Made by a program: the position numbers and the translations under genes. A DNA stretch of 64,000 nt, from assembly GCA_900100595.1 (NCBI GenBank), contig FMUA01000003.1, positions 136,441 through 200,440 of the forward strand, in the 5' to 3' direction. The notes under the pieces are model-generated. The model was given only the letters and a program-made list of their open reading frames with translations. It did not search any database and was not told where the DNA came from. Positions within the stretch are counted from its first letter, which is position 1. Each line of letters starts with the position of its first letter. The stretch is from Ruminococcaceae bacterium P7. GTDB lineage: Bacteria; Bacillota; Clostridia; Oscillospirales; Acutalibacteraceae. Positions 36,344 to 44,787 of the stretch are shown piece after piece.

Positions 36344-38287
36344 CTACTCTGACGTGCGGAACTCGGGCTTGAGCACCGGCTCAAAGTTCGGCGCGATGAT
36401 CATATCGGTCTGCACCACATCGAAGTCGAGCTGCCAGCCCTTGAATACATAATCATAGAAATCGTCGCTCGGCTTGACGGGATCGGGCGGCGCCGTTGCA
36501 GGCAGACCGTCCTCAACCTCCTGCGAGCTGATTTCACTTCCGTCGTAGTTGATAAAGGTGACGGTGTGGAAAATCCGCAGCTCGGTCGGCGGCTCCGTCG
36601 GAGCGTCGGTCTTTTTGGTGCCGTCGGCGGTGGTGTCGTCGTCGGTCGTCGAGGTGACCTTCTGATCCTTGAAGTCGTACTTGCCGTCGTACCAGTCGAT
36701 TTCCTTCGCCTCATACGCGGTGCTGAAATCCGTCACCTTGGGACGGGTGCCGCCGCGTGAATTGTAGTAAACCTGCGGCCAGACCGCATTGTCGTTGATC
36801 TCCGCCTTGTCGACATCGACCTCGGCGTCCTCTCCGATTCTGACGCGTCTTGCGACCACGACGGTGCGGAAGTTGGTGAACTCATAGGAACAGGTGGACA
36901 GCGTGATCAGCTCGTCGTCCTCGTTGACCGTAACGGGGCAGTTGATCAGCGAGCGGATGCGCACGTTGTAGACGTAATTCATGAAATCCTTGTCATTCTG
37001 GAAATCACAGCAGCGCAGGTAGTTGAAGAACTCACCCTGACTGGACAGGGTGTTTGTCTTGAATATCGAAATGATCTTGTATTTGCCGTTTGCCTTCGGC
37101 GTATCGAACTCGACGACGGGCGCTTCCTTGTAGAAGTCGAGGTTGCCCGACATGCCCGCGTAATTCATCAGGTTGCCGAACATGGAACCGTCGTTCATGT
37201 GGTGACCGTGCATGACGACGTTCTTGGAATCGGTGCCGTCGGTCGCGCGGTAGTCGAGGAAGATCGTGCCGTAGGAATCCCAGTCGCCCTTGTAGTTGTG
37301 ATTGAGATAATACTGGCTGTACATATCGTCGCCCTTGTGCCAGAGCACGGGGTAGTCGATTTTGGTGTCGTTGATATAGATCCAGCCGACGATTTCGGGG
37401 TTGATGCTCTGCAGCTCGTCCCAGTCGATACCGTCCTCCACATCGGGAGCGTGGTCATCCTCGGCGCGGTCGGCGCCGTGGGCGATACGCTGGATTTCTC
37501 CGTTGAGCTGCGTGTTCTTGATGCTGAGAAACACCATATTATAGAAAAGCAGTCCCAGCGCCGCGACAAAGACCAGAAAGGCGCCGATGACGACCATCTT
37601 TCTGCCGATTTCCTTTTTATCGTCGCCGCGCAGCGGAATGAAGGTGTTGACAAAACCCGTTTTCGGAGGGATGTAGTCCGCGACACCGAAGCCGTCGGGA
37701 TAATCGTTGGCGGAATTTTCATAGATTTCGGTGGTGCGCACCGCAGCAAGCGCGGCTACCTGACCGAAATCGTTGCCGGTCAGCTCCGCCTGCGGCACGA
37801 CCGCGACGCGCATATCCTTATAGATAAAGCAGTAGCCGCGATAGCCCTCGCCGAAATCGCCCAGCGAAAAGACCTTTGCCTTCTTGCGCTGCAGGGTGTA
37901 TTCCTTTTCCAGCTCGGCGAGCTTTTCCTCGTCGGCGTGCTCCGCCTTAGCCTGCGCGAACGCCTTGTTGCGGTTCTTCCAGTAATCCTTGGGCGCGGGT
38001 ACGTTGACGGCGCGCTCGGCGGCGGCGACGGTCTCGACAAAATACTTCTTGAAGGAGCTTTCGTCCTTGGTGCGCAGGGCGTTGGCGATAATGACCACAT
38101 CGGGCTTGTCCTTCGTCAGCGCGATCGCGTTGAGCGCGTTGTTGATCAGCGTCGGGTGCATGATCGTTTTCTTGACGGCGTTGAGTGTGTAGCCGTATTT
38201 CGCGAGATGGAGCCGCAGCTCGTCCTCGCGGTCGGGCAGGAGGTCCTGCTCCTTCTTTTTGCTTACGGATAGGATTTCAATATACAC
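36344..38287 (-). CDS. Class B sortase fused to a CinA-like domain and an InlB-type repeat
   Basis: 647 residues. 1-180: a degenerate CinA/MoCF fold (VVIIANALRTKDESSFKKY near 64-82 in place of GGLGPT; VAVVPQAEL near 162). About 229-254: a membrane helix. 288-482: sortase B with HGHHM (His near 362), TLSTC (catalytic Cys near 466) and an Arg near 480. 500-575: an Asp/Thr-rich linker. 575-645: a Listeria-Bacteroides (InlB B) repeat, VTFINYDGSE to the GWQLDF segment. Family knowledge: sortase B cleaves NPQTN-like signals and attaches proteins to the wall. The cytoplasmic fold is a novelty. The gene follows thiI by 18 bp. Confidence 0.85.
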   Translation of the reverse strand: MYIEILSVSKKKEQDLLPDREDELRLHLAKYGYTLNAVKKTIMHPTLINNALNAIALTKDKPDVVIIANALRTKDESSFKKYFVETVAAAERAVNVPAPKDYWKNRNKAFAQAKAEHADEEKLAELEKEYTLQRKKAKVFSLGDFGEGYRGYCFIYKDMRVAVVPQAELTGNDFGQVAALAAVRTTEIYENSANDYPDGFGVADYIPPKTGFVNTFIPLRGDDKKEIGRKMVVIGAFLVFVAALGLLFYNMVFLSIKNTQLNGEIQRIAHGADRAEDDHAPDVEDGIDWDELQSINPEIVGWIYINDTKIDYPVLWHKGDDMYSQYYLNHNYKGDWDSYGTIFLDYRATDGTDSKNVVMHGHHMNDGSMFGNLMNYAGMSGNLDFYKEAPVVEFDTPKANGKYKIISIFKTNTLSSQGEFFNYLRCCDFQNDKDFMNYVYNVRIRSLINCPVTVNEDDELITLSTCSYEFTNFRTVVVARRVRIGEDAEVDVDKAEINDNAVWPQVYYNSRGGTRPKVTDFSTAYEAKEIDWYDGKYDFKDQKVTSTTDDDTTADGTKKTDAPTEPPTELRIFHTVTFINYDGSEISSQEVEDGLPATAPPDPVKPSDDFYDYVFKGWQLDFDVVQTDMIIAPNFEPVLKPEFRTSE

Positions 38288-38305
38288 GCAAGCCCTTCCT
38301 TTCGA

Positions 38306-39487
38306 TTAATCCTCGGGGTTGATGTAGGTAATTTTCAGGTTTTGGAGCGCCTCCTCTACGAGCGGCTCAAAACGCGCGCGCTCCTGCGCTTCCTTGACAA
38401 ATTTGAGAATCGGCTTGGTGCGGGGATGCTTGGGCGTGAACACCGTACAGCAGTCCTCGTACGGCTCGATGGAGGTTTCGTAGGTGTCGATGCGGTAGGA
38501 GATGTCGATGATCTCCTGCTTGTCCATGCCGATCAGCGGTCGGAACACTACCATATCCGCCGCCTCGTCGGTACAGCCCAGCGCGCCGATGGTCTGGCTG
38601 GCGACCTGACCGAGACTCTCGCCCGTGATCAGGGCGGCGCAGTCATACTGCTTCGCGATACGCTCGGAAATCTGCATCATCAGCCGACGCATGATAATGG
38701 TGAACAGCTCCTCGGGACAGTCGTCGCGGAGCTTCTCCTGAATCGCGGTGAAGGGCACGGTGATCATCCTCATGCTGCCCGCGTAGCGGCTGACCTTGCG
38801 GAGCAGCTTGACGACCTTGTCCTCCGCCCTCTGACTGGTATAAGGAGGGCTTGCGAAGTGGACGGCGGTCAGCTTGATGCCGCGTTTCGCCATCATGTAG
38901 GCGGCGACGGGTGAATCAATACCGCCGCTGATCAGGATAACCGCCTTGCCGCCGGTGCCGACGGGGATTCCGCCCGCGCCTCTGAGCGGATCGGCGTGAA
39001 CATACGCGCCGAAATCGCGGATCTCCACATAGACCGTCACGTCGGGATTGTGGACGTCGACGCGCAGATGCGGAAAATGTCTGAGGATCTCGCCGCCTGC
39101 CTCACGGCAGATCTCGGGGGATTTGCAGGGGAATTTCTTGTCGCTGCGCTTCGCCTCGACCTTGAAGGTTTTCGCCTTTTTCAGCTGCTTCGCAAGATAG
39201 ACGGGCGCCGTGGCAAGCACGGATTCCATCGTCTTTTCCTCACACATCGCGGCTCTCGAATAGGACACGAGTCCGAACACCCTGCCGATGCGCTCGCTCG
39301 CTTCGTCGAGGTCGCAGTCGTCGCCGAGAGGCTTGACATAGATGGTGGACTGCGCCGAGGTGACTTCATATTCACCCGTACCGCGCAGCGCGGTTCTGAT
39401 ATTGCGCTTGAGCACGTCCTCAAACGCGCGGCGGTTCAGTCCCTTGAGGACGATCTCGCCGTCCTTTAATAGCAAAATCTCTTTCAT
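38306..39487 (-). CDS. thiI: tRNA 4-thiouridine synthetase ThiI
   Basis: 393 residues: N-terminal ferredoxin-like and THUMP domains (1-165), then the PP-loop ISGGIDSPVAAYMM near 183-196, and LITGESLGQVASQT near 285. No C-terminal rhodanese domain, as in the shorter form that takes sulfur directly from a partner. It makes s4U in tRNA and supplies sulfur for thiamine. It is 15 bp behind the cysteine desulfurase gene, its usual donor. Confidence 0.95.
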   Translation of the reverse strand: MKEILLLKDGEIVLKGLNRRAFEDVLKRNIRTALRGTGEYEVTSAQSTIYVKPLGDDCDLDEASERIGRVFGLVSYSRAAMCEEKTMESVLATAPVYLAKQLKKAKTFKVEAKRSDKKFPCKSPEICREAGGEILRHFPHLRVDVHNPDVTVYVEIRDFGAYVHADPLRGAGGIPVGTGGKAVILISGGIDSPVAAYMMAKRGIKLTAVHFASPPYTSQRAEDKVVKLLRKVSRYAGSMRMITVPFTAIQEKLRDDCPEELFTIIMRRLMMQISERIAKQYDCAALITGESLGQVASQTIGALGCTDEAADMVVFRPLIGMDKQEIIDISYRIDTYETSIEPYEDCCTVFTPKHPRTKPILKFVKEAQERARFEPLVEEALQNLKITYINPED

Positions 39488-39502
39488 ATTCCCTGTCTTT
39501 CG

Positions 39503-40627
39503 TCACGCGTGCGCGAGGGTCCGCAAGCCGATTGCAATTCCCTCCGCGAGCGCGTCAATATCTTCCTTTGTATTGTATTTTGAAAAGCTGACGCGCAGCG
39601 CGCTGTCGGCTCTGTCTTTGTCATATCCCATAGCGGAAAGCACGTGGCTGGGCTTTCCCTTGGCGCAGGCGCTTCCCGAGGAGAGGTAGATCTCCCGTTT
39701 TTCCAGATGATGGAGCATCGTTTCGCTGCGCACTCTGCCCGCCGTGATATTGAGCACATACGGCAGCGCGTCCGCCGGCGAGTTGAGGACGACGCCCTCG
39801 ATCGCGAGCAATTTTTCCTTGGCGTAGTCGTTGAGCTGCCGCACATAGGCGGCGTTTGCCCTGATGTCAAACTGTTCGCAGGCGACGCCGAACGCCGCGA
39901 TAGTCTGCGCGGCTTCCGTACCCGGGCGGCGTTTTTTCTGCTGCTCGCCGCCGTACTGACGCGGAACGAGCCGCACGCCCTTTTTGATATAGAGCGCGCC
40001 GCAGCCCTTTGGTGCGTGGACCTTGTGCGCGCTGACGGTCAGCAGATCCGCTCCGAGCTTTTTGACCTTGCATTCGAGCTTTCCGAACGCCTGAACCGCG
40101 TCGGTGTGGCAGATCACGTCGGGATTAACGTCGCGAACCTCCTCAAAGATATCCGCGACGGGCATGACCGCTCCCGTTTCGTTGTTGACGCGCATGACGG
40201 ACACTAATGAGGTATCGTCGCCGACCGCAGCCGCAACGTCCTCGGGATGAATGATGCCGTCCGCACGGGGCGCGACATAAACGACCGTAAAGCCGTCGTT
40301 TTCGAGCTTTTTCGCCGCCTCGATAACACTGCTGTGCTCCACCGATGACACGACGATTTTCCTGCAGCGGCGCTTTCTCGCCTCGGCGACGCCGAACAGT
40401 GCGAGGTTATTCGCCTCGGTGCCGCCGCTGGTAAAGAGGATCTCCTCATCGCTGCACCCGAGCTGAGCCGCGACCGCTTTCCGCGCGGCTTCCACCTCCG
40501 CTTCGGCACGGATGCCGAACGCGTGCAGAGAGGACGGATTCGCAAAGACCTCTGTCATCATCTCCAGCGCCTTTTTCGCCGCCTCAGGCGACACCATCGT
40601 CGTCGCGCTGTTGTCCAGATAATGCAA
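39503..40627 (-). CDS. Cysteine desulfurase (NifS/IscS type)
   Basis: 374 residues if started at TTG 40627 (MHYLDNSATT), where AGGGGAG is 8 nt upstream; a GTG at 40636 is the alternative. The PLP Lys is in VSAHKVHAPKG near 198 and the sulfur-carrying Cys in SSGSACAKG near 323. It removes sulfur from cysteine as a persulfide. Directly followed by thiI, so the pair serves tRNA thiolation. The operon continues into the sortase gene. Confidence 0.93.
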   Translation of the reverse strand: MHYLDNSATTMVSPEAAKKALEMMTEVFANPSSLHAFGIRAEAEVEAARKAVAAQLGCSDEEILFTSGGTEANNLALFGVAEARKRRCRKIVVSSVEHSSVIEAAKKLENDGFTVVYVAPRADGIIHPEDVAAAVGDDTSLVSVMRVNNETGAVMPVADIFEEVRDVNPDVICHTDAVQAFGKLECKVKKLGADLLTVSAHKVHAPKGCGALYIKKGVRLVPRQYGGEQQKKRRPGTEAAQTIAAFGVACEQFDIRANAAYVRQLNDYAKEKLLAIEGVVLNSPADALPYVLNITAGRVRSETMLHHLEKREIYLSSGSACAKGKPSHVLSAMGYDKDRADSALRVSFSKYNTKEDIDALAEGIAIGLRTLAHA

Positions 40628-40766
40628 AGTCCCCACTCCCCTTTTCCGATATTACACATATATAGATTATTATACTACATGCTTTCAAAAAAATAAAGTA
40701 AAAATTTCAACATAATTGCGCCCCTGCGGAAAATAATAAAAGGGAAGAAATCACAAGGAGCGCATT

Positions 40767-41222
40767 ATGGTATCAAAACAAGAATACAGCAGGATTGTGA
40801 ACAGGAATTCACCGAAATCTAAAATCTATGTGAACTGCGCCAAGGCGTTTTTTATCGGCGGCGGCATCTGCGCGGTCGGACAGGTCATTCTCGGGATTTA
40901 CGATGCTCTCGGCATCACGGAAAAGGACGCGAAGCTGCTGACCTCGGTCACTCTCATTTTCATCGGTATCGCGCTGACCGCCGCGGGCGTCTATACCAAA
41001 ATTGCGAAGCACGCGGGCGCCGGAACGCTGGTGCCGATTACGGGCTTTGCCAATGCCTTATCCTCTGCGGCGATCGAATTCAGCACCGAGGGCTGGGTGA
41101 CGGGAATCGGCACAAAGATGTTCGTCATCGCGGGACCTGTGATCGTCTACGGCACCGCTGCCGCGACACTCTACGGAATGATTCTCTGGATTCTCCACCT
41201 GTTCGGAGTCACTTTATTTTAG
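40767..41222 (+). CDS. spoVAC: Stage V sporulation protein AC
   Basis: 151 residues. The basic N-terminus with NSPKSKIYVNCAKAFFIGGGICAVGQ (split over 14-39) and four hydrophobic helices match SpoVAC, a mechanosensitive inner-spore-membrane channel part that imports and releases Ca-dipicolinate. AAGGAGCGC precedes the ATG. It stands alone: spoVAD and spoVAE, its usual partners, are not in the window. No clear sigma-G promoter was recognised upstream. Confidence 0.85.
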   Translation: MVSKQEYSRIVNRNSPKSKIYVNCAKAFFIGGGICAVGQVILGIYDALGITEKDAKLLTSVTLIFIGIALTAAGVYTKIAKHAGAGTLVPITGFANALSSAAIEFSTEGWVTGIGTKMFVIAGPVIVYGTAAATLYGMILWILHLFGVTLF

Positions 41223-41230
41223 ATAACGCA

Positions 41231-41256
41231 AACGGGCGTGCTTTCGCACGCCCGTT
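41231..41256. terminator. Hairpin between spoVAC and serA
   Basis: An 11-bp stem, AACGGGCGTGC with GCACGCCCGTT, has a TTTC loop. The U-tract is weak on both sides, but the position between convergent genes supports a terminator. Confidence 0.7.
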
Positions 41257-41277
41257 GATGGTAGAATATACCAATAT

Positions 41278-42417
41278 TTAGTCGATCACTCTGACTCTGA
41301 CAACGCCCTCAACGGCAGCGAGCTTCTCGGTGTCAGCGTCGCCTGCCACATCGATGATAGTGTAGGCAACGTCGCCGCGGCTCTTGGTGAGCATGCCGAC
41401 AACGGTCATGCCTGCCAACGCGTCATGCAGACGCTCGGGAACGTTCTTGTGCATCACGCAGATGCGCTTGTCACCGCTTCTGGGAAGAGAAATAGCGGGA
41501 TAGTTGACGGAGTTGATGATGTTGCCGTTTTCGAGGTACTCCTTGACCTGATTGCAAGCCATCACAGCGCAGTTATCCTCGGATTCGGGGGTGGAAGCGC
41601 CGAGGTGCGGCAGAACGATAACATTCTCCTCGCCGAGGATCATGTCGTTGCCGAAATCGGTAACGTACTTGGCGACCTTGCCGCTCTTGAGCGCTTCAAG
41701 AACCGCCTCGCAGTTGACAAGACCGTCACGGCTGTAGTTGAGGATGCGCACGCCGTCCTTCATCTTGGCGATCATCTCCGCGTTGACCATATCCTTGGTA
41801 TCGGGAGTGAGGGGCACATGGATAGTGAGGTAATCGCAGGAGGTCATGACCTCCTCGTTGCTCTTCATAAGCTTGACGTGGGGATTGAGCTTGAGCGCGT
41901 TGGGAACGGAAACGAAGGGATCGAAGCCGACGACGTTCATGCCCAGAGCGACAGCGGCGTTGGCAACGAGAATACCGATCGCGCCGAGGCCGATCACGCC
42001 GAGAGTCTTGCCCGTGATCTCGGGGCCGACAAACTGGCTCTTGCCTTTCTCGACCATCTTGGCAACCGCGTCGCCGTTGCCCTTGAGGGTCTTCGCCCAC
42101 TCGATGCCCTCGACGATCTTACGGGAGGACAGAAGCAGACCCGCGAGAACAAGCTCCTTTACCGCGTTCGCGTTGGCGCCGGGGGTGTTGAAAACAACGA
42201 TGCCCTGCTCGGTGCACTTGTCCTTGGGGATGTTGTTGGTGCCGGCGCCGGCTCTCGCGATCGCGAGGAGGTTGTCGCCGAACTCCATGTCGTGCATAGC
42301 GGCGGAACGGACGAGAACCGCGTCGGGATTCTCTACGCTGTCCGCGCAGTTATAGTTGCTGCCGAGACGGTCGGTGCCGATCGCGGCGATTTTGTTTAAC
42401 TTGAGTACATTATACAT
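41278..42417 (-). CDS. serA: D-3-phosphoglycerate dehydrogenase
   Basis: 379 residues from ATG 42417 (MYNVLKLNKIAAIG), with AAGGGTGA 5 nt upstream; a GTG three codons earlier overlaps that site. The NAD-binding GLGAIGILVA motif is near 146, and the catalytic His in LPHLGASTPES near 283. A short C-terminal ACT domain (about 315-379) may sense serine. First step of serine synthesis from 3-phosphoglycerate. 18 bp behind serC. Confidence 0.95.
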   Translation of the reverse strand: MYNVLKLNKIAAIGTDRLGSNYNCADSVENPDAVLVRSAAMHDMEFGDNLLAIARAGAGTNNIPKDKCTEQGIVVFNTPGANANAVKELVLAGLLLSSRKIVEGIEWAKTLKGNGDAVAKMVEKGKSQFVGPEITGKTLGVIGLGAIGILVANAAVALGMNVVGFDPFVSVPNALKLNPHVKLMKSNEEVMTSCDYLTIHVPLTPDTKDMVNAEMIAKMKDGVRILNYSRDGLVNCEAVLEALKSGKVAKYVTDFGNDMILGEENVIVLPHLGASTPESEDNCAVMACNQVKEYLENGNIINSVNYPAISLPRSGDKRICVMHKNVPERLHDALAGMTVVGMLTKSRGDVAYTIIDVAGDADTEKLAAVEGVVRVRVID

Positions 42418-42435
42418 GCGAATCACCCTTTGCTC

Positions 42436-43521
42436 TTACTTATTCTCCGCTTCAAACTTCTTCATGAAGTCAACGAGAGCGACAACGCCCTCATAAGGCA
42501 TAGCGTTGTAGATGGAAGCTCTCATGCCGCCGACGGTGCGGTGACCCTTGAGGTTGACAAGACCGGCCTCGGTGGATTCCTTGACGAACTTCGCGTCGAG
42601 ATCAGCGTCGCCTGTAACGAAGGGAACGTTCATGAGGGAACGATCCTCAGCGACAACGGTGCCCTTGAACATCTCGGAGCTGTCGAGGAAATCGTAGAGG
42701 AGCTTCGCCTTCTTCTCGTTGAGCTCCTTCATCTTGTCAAGACCGCCGACTTCGTTCTTGATCCACTCGAGAACGAGCTTCGCGATGTAGATCGCGTAGC
42801 AGGGCGGTGTGTTGTAGAGAGAACCCGCGTCAGCGTGGATCTTGTAGTTGAGCATGGTGGGAGTGATGTCCATCGCGTTGCCGAGGAGATCCTCACGAAC
42901 GATAACGATGGTCACGCCTGCGCCGGACATATTCTTCTGAGCGCCCGCGAAGAGCAGACCGAACCTGGAAACGTCCAGAGGCTCGGAAACCACGCAGGAG
43001 GAGATGTCCGCAACGAGCGGAATGTCGCCTGTGTCGGGAAGCTCATGGTAGACAGTACCGTAAATGGTGTTGTTCATGCAGATATAAACATAGTCGGCGT
43101 CCTCACGGAACATGGACTTGTCTGTCTTGGGGATGTAGGTGAAGGTCTTGTCTGCGGAGGAAGCGACCGCCTTTGCGTCGCCGTAGCGCTGCGCCTCCTG
43201 GAGAGCCTTCTTTGCCCACTGACCGGTTACGATGTAATCAGCCTTGTTATTCTTGTTCATGAGGTTGAGAGCAACCATCGCGAACTGCGTGGAGCCGCCG
43301 CCCTGAAGGAACAGAACCTTGTAGTTATCGGGAATGTTCATTACCTCTCTGAGAAGCGCCTCAGCATCCTTGATAATCTTGTCATAGGTCTTGCTGCGGT
43401 GGGACATTTCCAGTACGCTCTGGCCGCTGCCCTCGTAGTCGAGCATTTCAGCCGCTGCTTTCTTGAGTACAGACTCGGGTAACATCGACGGGCCTGCGGA
43501 AAAATTGTAAACTCTTGCCAT
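42436..43521 (-). CDS. serC: Phosphoserine aminotransferase
   Basis: 361 residues: MARVYNFSAGPSMLPESVL start, the PLP Lys in FAGAQKNMSGAG near 192, and RASIYNAMP near 333. It converts 3-phosphohydroxypyruvate to phosphoserine. It leads the serC-serA operon behind a strong promoter. No serB is present in the window. Confidence 0.97.
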   Translation of the reverse strand: MARVYNFSAGPSMLPESVLKKAAAEMLDYEGSGQSVLEMSHRSKTYDKIIKDAEALLREVMNIPDNYKVLFLQGGGSTQFAMVALNLMNKNNKADYIVTGQWAKKALQEAQRYGDAKAVASSADKTFTYIPKTDKSMFREDADYVYICMNNTIYGTVYHELPDTGDIPLVADISSCVVSEPLDVSRFGLLFAGAQKNMSGAGVTIVIVREDLLGNAMDITPTMLNYKIHADAGSLYNTPPCYAIYIAKLVLEWIKNEVGGLDKMKELNEKKAKLLYDFLDSSEMFKGTVVAEDRSLMNVPFVTGDADLDAKFVKESTEAGLVNLKGHRTVGGMRASIYNAMPYEGVVALVDFMKKFEAENK

Positions 43522-43595
43522 GTCTAAAAACTCCCTTAAAAATTACTTTGGGCATTTGAAATCTAAAGTCCCATTTTCACCCAATACAATATAGT

Positions 43596-43624
43596 ATTAT
43601 ACGCCGTTTGCCGCCTGATGTCAA
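43596..43624 (-). promoter_or_regulatory. Sigma-A promoter of serC-serA
   Basis: Minus strand: -35 TTGACA (perfect), 17-bp spacer, -10 TATAAT. The leader is about 68 nt. An AT-rich inverted repeat (AAAACTTTAA-CACA-TTAAAGTTTT, 43630-43653) lies just upstream of the -35, a possible regulatory site. Confidence 0.9.
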
Positions 43625-43662
43625 TAGTCAAAACTTTAACACATTAAAGTTTTTTCGTAAAA

Positions 43663-43693
43663 AACAACGAGGGACGCGCATTCCGCGCGTCCC
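43663..43693 (-). terminator. Terminator of pyrF
   Basis: Minus strand: GGGACGCGC with GCGCGTCCC around GGAAT, then TCGTTGTTTTTT. It directly follows the pyrF stop region. Confidence 0.85.
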
Positions 43694-43700
43694 TTATGCA

Positions 43701-44633
43701 TTACAATTTGATTTCGCCGATGGTGTTAAGGATATCCTCTCTCATGCGGATCGCTTCATTTCTCGCCGCCTGAGCGAAATCGTCCTCGGTCAGACCCTGC
43801 TTTTTCCACGCGCACATGATGCCGCGGCTGGAGTTGATGATCGCGCCCAGACCATTCTTGTCAAAGGCGTTTTTCGCGTCCTCTGCGCCGCCGCCCTGTG
43901 CGCCGTAGCCGGGAACGAGGAAGAAGGTATGCGGCGCCTTTGCGCGCATTTCCGCGAGCTGCTCGGGGTAGGTCGCGCCGACGACCGCTCCGACTGCGGA
44001 GTAGCCGTATTTGCCCATGAGGTCAACGCCCCAGCCCTCGCACATTCTGCCCATCTGCTCATAGACGGTCGCGCCGTTCTCGAGCTTCATGTCCTGCAGC
44101 TCGCCCGAGCTGGGATTGGAGGTCTTGACGAGGACGAAGATGCCCTTGTCCTTCTCGTCGCAGATTTTTGCGAGCGGCTTGATGCCGTCGGTGCCGAGGT
44201 AGCCGTTGACCGTCAGCGCGTCTGCACCGAACGCCGCGACGCTCTCACCCGCGATATCGGTTTCTCCGAGGTGAGCGGTGGCGTACGCTTCCATCGTGGT
44301 GCCGATGTCGTTGCGCTTGCCGTCGGTGATGACAAACATGCCCTTCTCCTGCGCGTAGGCAATGGTATCGGCGAGTGCCTTTACGCCCTGCCAGCCGTAC
44401 ATCTCATAGTACGCCGCCTGCGGCTTGATGGCGGGAACGATGTCGCAGATCTCATCAATAATCGCCTTATTGAACGCGAGCAGCGCTGCCGCCGCGCCCT
44501 CGAGCGTCTTGCCGTATTTTTCAAAGCAGGCGTTCTTGATGGAAGCGGGCACATAGTCGAGCTTCGGGTCAAGTCCTGCCACGGTGGGGTTCTGCGTTGC
44601 CGCAATCTTTTCAATCAATCTGTCAAATCCCAT
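43701..44633 (-). CDS. pyrF: Orotidine 5'-phosphate decarboxylase, type 2
   Basis: 310 residues, the long type-2 form. VAGLDPKLDYVP near 18-29, VITDGKRNDIGTTMEAY with the catalytic K.ND near 97-105, and VPGYGAQGGGAED near 221. Last step of UMP synthesis. It is separated from pyrC by the aldolase gene; a 154-bp gap with no clear promoter lies before it. Confidence 0.95.
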   Translation of the reverse strand: MGFDRLIEKIAATQNPTVAGLDPKLDYVPASIKNACFEKYGKTLEGAAAALLAFNKAIIDEICDIVPAIKPQAAYYEMYGWQGVKALADTIAYAQEKGMFVITDGKRNDIGTTMEAYATAHLGETDIAGESVAAFGADALTVNGYLGTDGIKPLAKICDEKDKGIFVLVKTSNPSSGELQDMKLENGATVYEQMGRMCEGWGVDLMGKYGYSAVGAVVGATYPEQLAEMRAKAPHTFFLVPGYGAQGGGAEDAKNAFDKNGLGAIINSSRGIMCAWKKQGLTEDDFAQAARNEAIRMREDILNTIGEIKL

Positions 44634-44787
44634 TTATTTTTCCTCCGGTTTTTTTAAATCGCGCGGAAAGGTCGGTTTTACCGCCCGGCATCGGTTGCCC
44701 GCGCCATTCGTTCGTTATTATCTTACAATGGCTCTCGCTGTCTGACGTTTCACTTTTCTCATTCTATAATAGCAATTCTCTCTACTA

